From positions 1 through 34,317 of the forward strand of contig JACCRS010000236.1 in assembly GCA_013813435.1 (NCBI GenBank): 34,317 nucleotides of DNA, given 5' to 3'. Within the stretch, counting starts at the first letter, position 1, and each line of letters begins with the position of its first letter. A program made the translations under genes and the position numbers. Shown one piece after another: positions 18,036 through 26,452 of this stretch. A model generated the notes under the pieces. That model was not told the DNA's origin, made no database searches, and was given only the letters and a program-made list of their open reading frames with translations. The DNA is from Gemmatimonadales bacterium. Lineage in GTDB: Bacteria > Gemmatimonadota > Gemmatimonadetes > Gemmatimonadales > GWC2-71-9.

Positions 18036-18901
18036 GCCAACCCGTCACCATCGTTCACCTCTCGGATGTGCACTTTGGCGGATATGCCGATCTCGAGCAA
18101 ATTGAGGCGCTGGACGGCTTTCTTCCGACGCTGAACCCCTCGGCCGTGGTAATATCGGGTGACCTCACGCAGCGCGCCCGGCACGGTGAATTCCAGGCGG
18201 CGCACCTGTTCGTCAAACGGGTGCGTGTTTTCACCACTCCGATAGTGGTTCCAGGCAACCATGACATCGAGTGGTGGAAGAGTCCGCTCGGGCTGTTCGG
18301 CGAGCGGCGGAAGTATGCCAAGTACACCCAGTACTTCGACAATCTGCGCCCGGTGGTCGAGGTGCCCGGAGCGATCGTCGCGGGTGCGCTGAGCAGCTAC
18401 GGCGTTGCCTTCGGCTCGCTCACCTGGAGGATCCGGGACCTGGCGGTGAAGGGGCATCTACCGCGGTCCGAGACCGACCGGGTGCAGAAGATCTTCGCCG
18501 CCGTCCCGCCCGGTACCGCTCGGGTACTCACCTTCCACCACAACGTCCTCCCCGGCGACCTTTCCCGCCGCATGGGGCTGGCGGGCTGGCGCTCGGCACA
18601 CAAACGGCTCCTCGCAACCGGCGCCGATGTCATTCTCTCCGGCCATGACCATCAGGAAGGGGCGGGACAGATCCAGGGAGCGCTGGCCGTGAGCACCTCG
18701 GGCACTCATAGCTCCCGAGTGCGGGGTGGCCGACCCTCGGTGTTCAATCTGGTGAAGATCGACGCGGAGGCGGTACACATCCAGCACTTCCGCTGGGTCT
18801 CCAAGGACCGGCAGTTTATCCCCTCGGACACATACTCGTTCGCCCGGCGCGGGCCTCCCAAGGTAGCTGTGTCGGTGGCCGGCGGAGATCAGGGGCTCTG
18901 A
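18032..18901 (+). CDS. Metallophosphoesterase
   Basis: VTIVHLSDVHFGG, VVISGDLTQRAR, VVPGNHDIEW, FHHNVLP, ILSGHDHQ; GTGA overlap with upstream stop. Confidence 0.92.
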   Translation: MSQPVTIVHLSDVHFGGYADLEQIEALDGFLPTLNPSAVVISGDLTQRARHGEFQAAHLFVKRVRVFTTPIVVPGNHDIEWWKSPLGLFGERRKYAKYTQYFDNLRPVVEVPGAIVAGALSSYGVAFGSLTWRIRDLAVKGHLPRSETDRVQKIFAAVPPGTARVLTFHHNVLPGDLSRRMGLAGWRSAHKRLLATGADVILSGHDHQEGAGQIQGALAVSTSGTHSSRVRGGRPSVFNLVKIDAEAVHIQHFRWVSKDRQFIPSDTYSFARRGPPKVAVSVAGGDQGL

Positions 18902-18906
18902 GCGCG

Positions 18907-18922
18907 GGGGCAGCGGGGCAGA
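18907..18922 (+). repeat. Short octamer repeat GGGGCAGC GGGGCAGA
   Basis: Two adjacent 8-mers directly after the metallophosphoesterase stop. Confidence 0.6.
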
Positions 18923-19011
18923 GCGTCCAGCTGGAAAGTCGCCTGCCCATTCGGCTCGAGGCGCTCGGTCTACGGGACATAGATCGGGTCGTTACCCATA
19001 CCAACCGAACC

Positions 19012-19605
19012 GTGATGCTCAGCTTCAATAAGCGGGTTCTCAGAATTCACCGCGGCTACGCCTTTGCATCTGATCGAGTGCTTAGGGCGATTATCCGATT
19101 TCTGAATCCGCGAGTGCCGCGGGCGTTGCGGCGGCTGGCCGAGCGGGAGTTTCTGGATTTTCCGGTGTATGAGTTCGCTCCCTCGCGACCGCGAGTGGAG
19201 CGCCGGGAACGCGCCCGGCCCGGCGATCTGGTCCTCTTGCACCAGCTGTCCAGCCTTCATCAACAACTGAACGGTCAGCACTTCGGTGGCACCCTGGGTG
19301 AAATTCCCATTCGGCTCTCGGCGCGGATGAAGCGTCGGCTGGGCGAGCTCGCGGTAGACATCAAGACTGGGCGGCCAATCGAGATCGCTTTGAGCCGCCG
19401 CCACCTCGCACGCCATCCGTGGGATGAAATCGAGCACACTGTGCTGCATGAGATGGTGCATCAGTGGCAGGCGGAAACGGGCCTTCGTATCGATCACGGG
19501 CGCACCTTCAGGCAGAAGGCGCGCGAGGTCGGTGTACTGCCCGCCGCGAAACGCTCGGTCAGCCGGGCAGATGGGCCATTGGGCAGCGGGGAAGCAACAG
19601 CTTAA
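19012..19605 (+). CDS. SprT-like zinc metalloprotease domain protein
   Basis: EHTVLHEMVHQWQAETGLRIDHGRTFRQKAREVG; the reading frame continues upstream to at least 18898, see finding. Confidence 0.75.
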   Translation: MMLSFNKRVLRIHRGYAFASDRVLRAIIRFLNPRVPRALRRLAEREFLDFPVYEFAPSRPRVERRERARPGDLVLLHQLSSLHQQLNGQHFGGTLGEIPIRLSARMKRRLGELAVDIKTGRPIEIALSRRHLARHPWDEIEHTVLHEMVHQWQAETGLRIDHGRTFRQKAREVGVLPAAKRSVSRADGPLGSGEATA

Positions 19606-19636
19606 GACCTAACTCTTAGTCGCGCTTCCACTGCCT

Positions 19637-19661
19637 GTCCGCCCGTCCGCCCGTCCGCCCG
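19637..19661 (+). repeat. Octamer tandem array (GTCCGCCC)3
   Basis: gtccgccc gtccgccc gtccgccc g immediately upstream of ttatatttcc. Confidence 0.92.
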
Positions 19662-19705
19662 TTATATTTCCATCCCGACACACAAAACCCTCAACCGAGG
19701 CACCG

Positions 19706-20908
19706 ATGGCGACGGCTACAGGTACTTCCCAATTCACCGGCGTTGATTTCCTCAATCTCGAATCGCTCCTGTCCGAGGATGAGCGGGCCGTGCGCGACAC
19801 GGTGCGCGCCTGGGTGGACGAGAACCTCATCCCCGTGATCGGTCAGGCCTACATAGAAGGGAAGTTCCCCAAACAGTTGATCCCCGGCATGGCAGAGCTC
19901 GGGCTCTTCGGCGCCAACCTGCCGGAGGAGTACGGCTGCGCCGGGCTCAACAACGTGGCGTACGGGCTGATCATGCAGGAGCTGGAGCGGGGCGACAGCG
20001 GCATCCGGTCGTTCGCCTCGGTGCAGGGTGCCCTGGTGATGTACCCCATCTACGCTTTCGGCTCTGACGACCAGAAGAAAAAATGGCTCCCGTTGCTGGC
20101 GTCCGGCCAGGAGATCGGCTGCTTCGGTCTGACCGAGCCGGACTATGGGTCGAATCCTGGGGGCATGATCACCACTGCCCGTGAGACCAAGGATGGCTGG
20201 GTGCTCAACGGCACCAAGATGTGGATCACCAACGGTTCGCAGGCCACCGTTTCCATCATCTGGGCCAAGACCGGCGATGTGAAGGAACCCAAGTCTATCC
20301 GGGGTTTCGTCGTCCCCACCGACACCAAGGGCTATGCTGGCCGGGACCAGAAGGGGAAGCTGTCGCTCCGAGCCTCCGACACCAGCGAGATCCATCTGCA
20401 GGACGTGCACCTGCCAAAGGACGCCATTCTTCCCAAATCCGGTGGACTCAAGAGCCCGCTGATGTGCCTCACTCAGGCACGCTACGGGATCGCATGGGGC
20501 GCCATCGGCGCGGCGATGGCCTGTTACGACGAGGCGCTCCGGTACGCCGGCAACCGCATGATGTTCGACAAACCGATCGCCGCAACTCAGATCCAGCAGG
20601 TCCGCCTCGCCGACATGCTCACGGAGATCACCAAGGCCCAGTTCATGACCCTCCAGCTTGGCCGGCTCAAGGACGCGGGCACCATGAGCCCGGACCAGGT
20701 TTCGCTCTGCAAGCGCAACAACGTGAACATCGCGTGCGACATTGCCCGGGAAGCGCGCCGCCTCCTGGGCGCTAACGGAATTCTGGTCGAATACCACTCG
20801 ATGCGGCACATGGCGAACCTGGAGTCCGTCTATACCTACGAAGGTACCCACGACATGCACTCACTCATCGTGGGCCAGGCCATCACAGGGCTAAGCGCGT
20901 ACACGTGA
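19706..20908 (+). CDS. Acyl-CoA dehydrogenase, glutaryl-CoA dehydrogenase-like
   Basis: GCFGLTEPDYGSNPGGMITTA, WITNGSQATV, ARYGIAWGAIGAAMACY, YEGTHDMHSLIVGQAITG. Confidence 0.9.
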   Translation: MATATGTSQFTGVDFLNLESLLSEDERAVRDTVRAWVDENLIPVIGQAYIEGKFPKQLIPGMAELGLFGANLPEEYGCAGLNNVAYGLIMQELERGDSGIRSFASVQGALVMYPIYAFGSDDQKKKWLPLLASGQEIGCFGLTEPDYGSNPGGMITTARETKDGWVLNGTKMWITNGSQATVSIIWAKTGDVKEPKSIRGFVVPTDTKGYAGRDQKGKLSLRASDTSEIHLQDVHLPKDAILPKSGGLKSPLMCLTQARYGIAWGAIGAAMACYDEALRYAGNRMMFDKPIAATQIQQVRLADMLTEITKAQFMTLQLGRLKDAGTMSPDQVSLCKRNNVNIACDIAREARRLLGANGILVEYHSMRHMANLESVYTYEGTHDMHSLIVGQAITGLSAYT

Positions 20909-20952
20909 CCTTCGTCACCGCCGCCAGCGCCTAACTGAGCCACCCTGAGAGT

Positions 20953-21195
20953 GTGAACCAACAACAGGGAGTGGCGATGGCTGACCGAGTTACGGTATTC
21001 TGGCAGGGCAAGGAGTATGACGCGGTGCGAAACGGTGCTCAGTCAGACCTGGTCTGGCAGGTGCTTCGCGATGGATCGCCGGTAACCAGCTTTCCTGCCG
21101 ACCCTGGTGAAGGTGCAACAGCGGTGAAGGAAAAAATCATTGGCTGGCTCGAAGGGAACGAATCTCGACCTGTTGCCGACGTCGGCCGCCAGTAG
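20953..21195 (+). CDS. Small hypothetical protein
   Basis: 80 aa ORF with plausible composition; possible internal start MADRVTVFWQGKEY. Confidence 0.45.
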   Translation: MNQQQGVAMADRVTVFWQGKEYDAVRNGAQSDLVWQVLRDGSPVTSFPADPGEGATAVKEKIIGWLEGNESRPVADVGRQ

Positions 21196-21292
21196 CTGAG
21201 CAGTCGCCTGCCCGCAGTGCCATCAACCTGCGACGGAGTGTTTGCTCGACCGGCGGCGCTTCCTGCAGCTCCACTAGCCTAACGCGAGCGGT

Positions 21293-22000
21293 ATGAGACA
21301 CGGGCTGCGTGGTATGCTCTCGCGAGCCAGTGATCTGGCCAGTCTCGTATTCGCAGGAAACGCGGGCAAGGCCTGGGGGGCTCTCTCATATCGGGTGCAC
21401 TCCGATTCAATCTCGGTGGGGTTACGTCGAGACCTCAGCGTCCGGTTCACGTCACCCAGCGCCTCGCTTCCCCTGACAGTGCGCCCGCTGGCCGCAACCG
21501 ACGACCTCTCCTCGCTCCACCCCGAGCCAGGAATCACTTCTGACGAGGCGTTCTTTCGTCTCACCCAACGCCGACTGCTGCGTTCCGGACTTCATACCTG
21601 CTACGTTGCCATCGCTCCGGATGGAAAGCTTTGCTACATGCAATGGGTGATCCCCGCCTCCGAGAATGAGCGGCTGCGAGGGTTCTTCGGTAACCTCTAT
21701 CCCCTGATTGGCCGGGACGAAGCGTTGCTCGAAGGCGCGTACACGCCCACGGCGTTTCGCGGAAAGGGTATCATGGGTGCGGCGATGGCACAGGTGGCGG
21801 AGCGAGCGGCTGAATTTGGTGCCCGGTGGGTCATCACGTTCGTGGACCAACAGAATGCGGCATCGATTAAGGGATGCCTTCGCGCCGGTTTCACCCCTTA
21901 CCTGAGACGGCATGAGAAATTCCGGTTGTTTTATCGGCAGGTCAAGTTCGATCCGCTAATGCCCCCAGCAGCAGTCCAGTTACCCTCCGAGAAGACGTAG
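21293..22000 (+). CDS. GNAT-family N-acetyltransferase-like protein
   Basis: YTPTAFRGKGIMGAAMAQVAERAAEFGARWVITFVDQQNAASIKGCLRAGF resembles the GNAT acetyl-CoA-binding motif and following helix. Confidence 0.7.
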   Translation: MRHGLRGMLSRASDLASLVFAGNAGKAWGALSYRVHSDSISVGLRRDLSVRFTSPSASLPLTVRPLAATDDLSSLHPEPGITSDEAFFRLTQRRLLRSGLHTCYVAIAPDGKLCYMQWVIPASENERLRGFFGNLYPLIGRDEALLEGAYTPTAFRGKGIMGAAMAQVAERAAEFGARWVITFVDQQNAASIKGCLRAGFTPYLRRHEKFRLFYRQVKFDPLMPPAAVQLPSEKT

Positions 22001-22086
22001 AGGCAGGGGGCGGCGTTCTGGTCGCGCGGCACCGCGTGTCGAGCGACCGATGTGACACCCCGCCTGCTTTGGCGTATTAGTCCGAT

Positions 22087-22647
22087 ATGCCGGTACACAC
22101 ACCTGGCCCCAGCGTCGCAAAAAGTTACGTCGGGGTAGCTCCCGAAGCCGCTGCCGCCGCCTGCCGCAGGTGGTATCAGGCCTACGGGGAGCCATTGTAC
22201 AACTATCTCCGTTTCCATGTTGCTTCTCCCGACATTGCCGAAGACCTCACCGCTGAAGTCTTTCTTCGGGCTCTGCGGAAGTTCGATAGATTCGACCCTT
22301 CGGCAGGGTCTCCCCGGCCATGGCTCTTCCGTATAGCACACAACGCGCTCCGCGATCATCAGCGGCAGGCAAAGAGGCGCCCGACCCTGTCGCTCGGTAG
22401 CATGCGCGACCTTCGGTGTGAGGCACCATCACCCGAAGAGCGGCTGCTGTGGGAGGAGGAAGTTGCCGGTGTGCTGGCTGCCGTAGCCGAGCTGCCGCCG
22501 AAGGACCGTGAGATCATCGGCCTGTGCTATGGCAGCGAGCTACCCATCAGCGAAGCAGGCGAAATCCTCGGCTTGCGCGACTCAGCTGCTCGAACCCGGC
22601 TGTGGCGGGCCCTTGCCCGCCTTCGAAAGCTGCTCGCCCATGAGTGA
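22087..22647 (+). CDS. ECF-type RNA polymerase sigma factor
   Basis: Region 2: LYNYLRFHVASPDIAEDLTAEVFLRALRKFDRFD...PWLFRIAHNALRDHQR; region 4: LPPKDREIIGLCYGSELPISEAGEILGLRDSAARTRLWRALARLRKLL. Confidence 0.88.
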   Translation: MPVHTPGPSVAKSYVGVAPEAAAAACRRWYQAYGEPLYNYLRFHVASPDIAEDLTAEVFLRALRKFDRFDPSAGSPRPWLFRIAHNALRDHQRQAKRRPTLSLGSMRDLRCEAPSPEERLLWEEEVAGVLAAVAELPPKDREIIGLCYGSELPISEAGEILGLRDSAARTRLWRALARLRKLLAHE

Positions 22648-23182
22648 AATCCCCGCGGAGTTGCAGGAGCTCGATCGCACAATGCGGGCGATCCGCTTCA
22701 GCCCTCGCAGCTCACTCGGCGCCGAGCTGTTGGGGCGGGTCCGGCGGGGCGAGCAACCGGGGCCGTCCGGCCGGCCGCTCCTGCGCCCATTGATGCTGGT
22801 GCTGACCGCAGTAGCCGCCGCAGCGGCCATAATGCTGATCGTCCCCAGCCAGGGCATAACTGTGGACCGATGCTGCTACGACCTCGACGGCGGCGGAGAT
22901 GCGGATGACGGTGTGCTGGTGATCGCGCGGCGCAATGGCCCGGTGCGCCGTCTATCCATCTATGAAGACCAGGACCGTTCGGGCCACCTCACGCCCGACG
23001 ATATCATACGGTTCACCCGGTATGGGCACCGCAAGACCGTGGATTGGAATCCGCCCGGCCTCACTACGATCACACATTGCTGCCAGGATCTGGACGGCGG
23101 AGGCCCGGCCGACGACGGCGTGGTAGTCGTCGGCACCCCACCCGATCATGTCGCTCAGGCCGCCATTTACGAGGTGCGCTGA
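22640..23182 (+). CDS. Single-TM membrane protein, candidate anti-sigma factor with EF-hand-like loop
   Basis: Overlaps sigma gene stop; TM segment LMLVLTAVAAAAAIMLIV; duplicated CCxDLDGGGxADDGVxV and loop DQDRSGHLTPDD. Confidence 0.7.
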   Translation: MSEIPAELQELDRTMRAIRFSPRSSLGAELLGRVRRGEQPGPSGRPLLRPLMLVLTAVAAAAAIMLIVPSQGITVDRCCYDLDGGGDADDGVLVIARRNGPVRRLSIYEDQDRSGHLTPDDIIRFTRYGHRKTVDWNPPGLTTITHCCQDLDGGGPADDGVVVVGTPPDHVAQAAIYEVR

Positions 23183-25350
23183 TGATCCCGTCACGTGAGA
23201 TAGCCACGGTAGTGGTATTTCTCCGTCTGGTCCTGGTCACTTCTGCCGCGGCGCAGCAACGCGACAGCACTCTTCAGGACAGCACCCGCGTAACCGAGCT
23301 CGAGACCATCGAAGTCACCAGCTCAATCGCGCCCACGGCGGGCCCCGGGATCGGCTCTGGGATACCGGCTCGGATCTCCACCGTCACCGGTGAGGCAATA
23401 GATGCGTGGGAGCCCCGCCTCCTCGCCGACGCACTCGCCACCCAGGCCGGGATCTCGCTCTACGATGACCTCGGCAGCCCTTTCAAGCTCAATCTGAGCT
23501 CGCGTGGTTTCAGTGCTGGACCGGTGGTCGGCCTGCCCCCGGGGATCTCGGTATTCCTGGACGGAGTGCGTCAGAACGAGCCGGATGCGGCTGAGGTCAA
23601 CTTCGATCTGCTGCCCATGGAGCACGTGCAACGGGTCGAGCTTCTAAGTGGCTCCGGTTCGTTGCTCGGACCCAACTCGCTGGGAGGCGCAATCAACCTC
23701 ATAACCCGCCGAGGTACCGGTCCTCTCGACGCTGAGATCGAGGCCTCCGGAGGTTCGTACGGCGCATACTCCGCGGAGGCGTCGGTGGGGGGATTGAGTG
23801 GGGGTGGGTGGGACTACTATGTCGCTGGGGGATATGAGAACGAGGACGGCTGGCGTGAGGCAACCGGGGCGGAGAATCTCAATGCCTTTGTCAATCTGGG
23901 CCGGCGAGGGCCCCGGCGGGGGATCAGCCTTCAGGCGTTCGGCGCTGAATCGCGGGCCGAAACAGCCGGCTCTCTCCCAGAGAGCCTTTTCGATGTATCC
24001 CCTCGCCGGAACTTCACCACCGGCGACTTCGAGGACTTGAACCAGCTCCAGGCCTCCGTCTCGGGATATACGCCCCTCGGTAACAGTCGGGGAGCCTTCA
24101 CCGCCTATGCTCGCCGCACCCGGGCCGAGCGATTCAACGTCAATCAGGCGCCCGACAACAACGTCCGCTCCTTCACCGCGAATGGCTCGCTGGGCGGGAA
24201 TCTCGATTGGCGATGGACAACGCCACGCCGTAACGGCAGCTTCTCGCTCCGATTGGGAGCTGACGGCGCGTCGAACAGTGTGCACATACAGTTGATCGAG
24301 GAGAACCCCGCTGATCCAGCGGATCAAACCCTCAATACCGACGTCCGGAGCCCCAGCTATGACCTGGCGGGATATACCCTGGCTGACCTCCGCATCGACA
24401 ACGTCACCTTCTCCGGCGGCTTTCGTTACGACTACATTCGCATCCCCTTCGAGGACGTGCTCGACCCGGCCGCAGATACCTCCAACAGCTTCAGCCGTTT
24501 GAGCCCTCGCGGCGGCGTGAGCCTCCAGCTGGGCACCGGAGCCTCAGTCTATGGGTCGGTGGGTCAGAGCTTTCGCGCGCCGGCAGTGCTGGAGCTGGCG
24601 TGCGCCGATGAGACCGCCGCCTGTCCACTGCCGTTTGCACTGGGAGACGATCCGCCCCTCGACCCGGTAGTCGCTACCACGGTGGAGATAGGTGGTCAGG
24701 TGGTACGGGGTGCCGCGATCTTGAATGCATCGCTATATCGGACCAACGTGCGGGACGACATCTCGTTCATTCAGTCGGAAACGGCGGTGTTCGAGGGCTT
24801 CTTCGAGAATATCGGGGCCACGCGCAGGGAGGGAGTCGAGGTAGCACTCCAGCTGATTCCCTCCGGGCAGCTCTCATTGTACGCCAATTACGCTTATACC
24901 CGCGCCACCTTCCGGACCGCCGCCGAGATATTCAGCATCAGAGCCGACGATGGCTTCGTGGCCGCACCCCTTTCCGGCGAGAACAACGTTCAGCCGGGCG
25001 ACCGGCTGCCACTGGTGCCGGATCATCAGATAAAGTTCGGTGGGCTCTGGTCCCTGCCCGTGGGATTACAGTTTGGCGCGGACCTGAGATACATCGGCGA
25101 GCAATGGCTTCGGGGAGATGAGGCTAACGAAACCACCCGCCTCGATGGCTATATAGTGGCCAATCTGCGGGCCGGATTCAGCCGGGCAAACTGGGAACTG
25201 TCAGCTGTCGTGGCCAACGCCTTCGACTCTCACGCTGCAATCTTCGGAACCTTCAACGAGAACCGTCAGACCGGGGGTCTCGAGCGTTTCCTGACCCCGA
25301 TGAACGCCAGATCATTCAAGCTGGTTCTCCGTCGCTCCTTTGGCGACTGA
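23182..25350 (+). CDS. TonB-dependent outer-membrane receptor
   Basis: Signal peptide, plug domain (LGSPFKLNLSSRGFSAGPVVGLPPGISVFLDGVRQNEPDAAEVNFDLLPMEHVQRVELLSGSGSLLGPNSLGGAINLITRRG), beta-barrel, terminal F-containing strand; TGATG coupling with upstream gene. Confidence 0.92.
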   Translation: MIPSREIATVVVFLRLVLVTSAAAQQRDSTLQDSTRVTELETIEVTSSIAPTAGPGIGSGIPARISTVTGEAIDAWEPRLLADALATQAGISLYDDLGSPFKLNLSSRGFSAGPVVGLPPGISVFLDGVRQNEPDAAEVNFDLLPMEHVQRVELLSGSGSLLGPNSLGGAINLITRRGTGPLDAEIEASGGSYGAYSAEASVGGLSGGGWDYYVAGGYENEDGWREATGAENLNAFVNLGRRGPRRGISLQAFGAESRAETAGSLPESLFDVSPRRNFTTGDFEDLNQLQASVSGYTPLGNSRGAFTAYARRTRAERFNVNQAPDNNVRSFTANGSLGGNLDWRWTTPRRNGSFSLRLGADGASNSVHIQLIEENPADPADQTLNTDVRSPSYDLAGYTLADLRIDNVTFSGGFRYDYIRIPFEDVLDPAADTSNSFSRLSPRGGVSLQLGTGASVYGSVGQSFRAPAVLELACADETAACPLPFALGDDPPLDPVVATTVEIGGQVVRGAAILNASLYRTNVRDDISFIQSETAVFEGFFENIGATRREGVEVALQLIPSGQLSLYANYAYTRATFRTAAEIFSIRADDGFVAAPLSGENNVQPGDRLPLVPDHQIKFGGLWSLPVGLQFGADLRYIGEQWLRGDEANETTRLDGYIVANLRAGFSRANWELSAVVANAFDSHAAIFGTFNENRQTGGLERFLTPMNARSFKLVLRRSFGD

Positions 25351-25453
25351 GCAGCAGCGAATCTCCTCTCCCGTGACCGTGGTCACCGAGCCGCCCGATC
25401 AATGCCGCCATTCTGTTGGGGGATTTTTCTGACCTAACTTAGTTGGAGGCATT

Positions 25454-26329
25454 ATGCAGGGTACATCGGTAGCAGTACCGGTTCGCGATGCTGGAGATGC
25501 TCTGAGGGCTTCGCTGGCCGGCGCACTCAATACGTTCCTTTCGGCGATCCCGCGCATCATCGGGTTCGTTGTTGTCCTTATAGTCGGTTGGATCATCTCG
25601 TCACTGCTCGCCCGTGGTGTCGAGGCATTGCTGCACGCGGTCAAGTTCAACGATCTTGCCCGCCGGTCCGGCTTCGCGGATTTCGTTCAGAAGACTGGGG
25701 TGAAAGACGACTCCGCGGGCGTCATCGCCAGTATTGTCAAATGGTTCGTCCGGCTCATTGCCCTGGTGGTTGCGTTTGACACCCTCGGGCTCCCCGCTGT
25801 CTCCAATGTGCTCCAGCAGCTGCTGCTGTGGCTGCCGAACCTGGTGGTTGCCCTCGTCGTCCTCGTAGTCGGTGGGTTGGCGGCCAACGCCCTTTCCCAA
25901 CTGGTCCGGGGAGCAACAGCCGGGGCGGGTTTCAGCAACCCTGACATGCTGGCAACTGTCACCAAGGTGGCAGTATGGGGCTTCGCCGTCATCGTAGCGG
26001 TCAACCAGCTTGGCATTGCCACCACCCTGATCAACACGCTGTTGATCGGACTAGTGGGAGCGTTCAGCATTGCCTTCGGATTGGCTTTCGGACTGGGCGG
26101 CCGTGAGCGAGCAGCTCAGATCATCGACACCATAGGCCGGAATGCCCAGCGTGCCGGGCCCAAACTGCAGCGGGCAGCGGAGACGGCCACCAAATCGGCG
26201 CAGAGTATGGCAGAGCCAGCCTCGATTTCTGGGAACGGTTCGTGGATCCAACGTTCCGCCCGGGACCGCCGTCAGGTCAATCGGCCCGGAATGGCGGATC
26301 GGCGGGCGTCAAACGGCTCTGAGACATAA
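25454..26329 (+). CDS. Mechanosensitive-channel-like conserved TM helix protein
   Basis: Repeated FLSAIPRIIGFVVVLIVGWIISSLLARGVEALL and LLLWLPNLVVALVVLVVGGLAANALSQLV; SIAFGLAFGLGGRERAAQII resembles the MscS pore-helix end. Confidence 0.8.
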   Translation: MQGTSVAVPVRDAGDALRASLAGALNTFLSAIPRIIGFVVVLIVGWIISSLLARGVEALLHAVKFNDLARRSGFADFVQKTGVKDDSAGVIASIVKWFVRLIALVVAFDTLGLPAVSNVLQQLLLWLPNLVVALVVLVVGGLAANALSQLVRGATAGAGFSNPDMLATVTKVAVWGFAVIVAVNQLGIATTLINTLLIGLVGAFSIAFGLAFGLGGRERAAQIIDTIGRNAQRAGPKLQRAAETATKSAQSMAEPASISGNGSWIQRSARDRRQVNRPGMADRRASNGSET

Positions 26330-26352
26330 GCTCAGAGTCAGGTCGTACGTGA

Positions 26353-26376
26353 GAGGCCACCCCCCAGGGTGGCCTC
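26353..26376 (+). terminator. Hairpin, probable intrinsic terminator-like structure
   Basis: GAGGCCACC-ccccag-GGTGGCCTC, perfect 9-bp stem, 6-nt loop; only weak T-richness downstream (gttgcgtt). Confidence 0.65.
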
Positions 26377-26420
26377 GTTGCGTTCCGGTCTTTCGCGCGG
26401 CTAGCTTTGCCGCGTCAGGT

Positions 26421-26441
26421 GAGCTGGGAGCTGGGAGCTGG
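26421..26441 (+). repeat. Heptamer tandem array (GAGCTGG)3
   Basis: gagctgg gagctgg gagctgg. Confidence 0.93.
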
Positions 26442-26452
26442 AAACCCCAGCA

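Noticed and set aside
19691-20860. 389-aa minus-strand ORF opposite the acyl-CoA dehydrogenase
   Set aside because: Antisense shadow of a strongly coding frame in GC-rich DNA; composition is H/G/V/L-rich without recognizable motifs.
23794-23820. G-rich run gggggattgagtgggggtgggtggg as another repeat array
   Set aside because: No regular period; it encodes a plausible glycine-rich barrel turn (GGLSGGGWDYY) in the TonB receptor.
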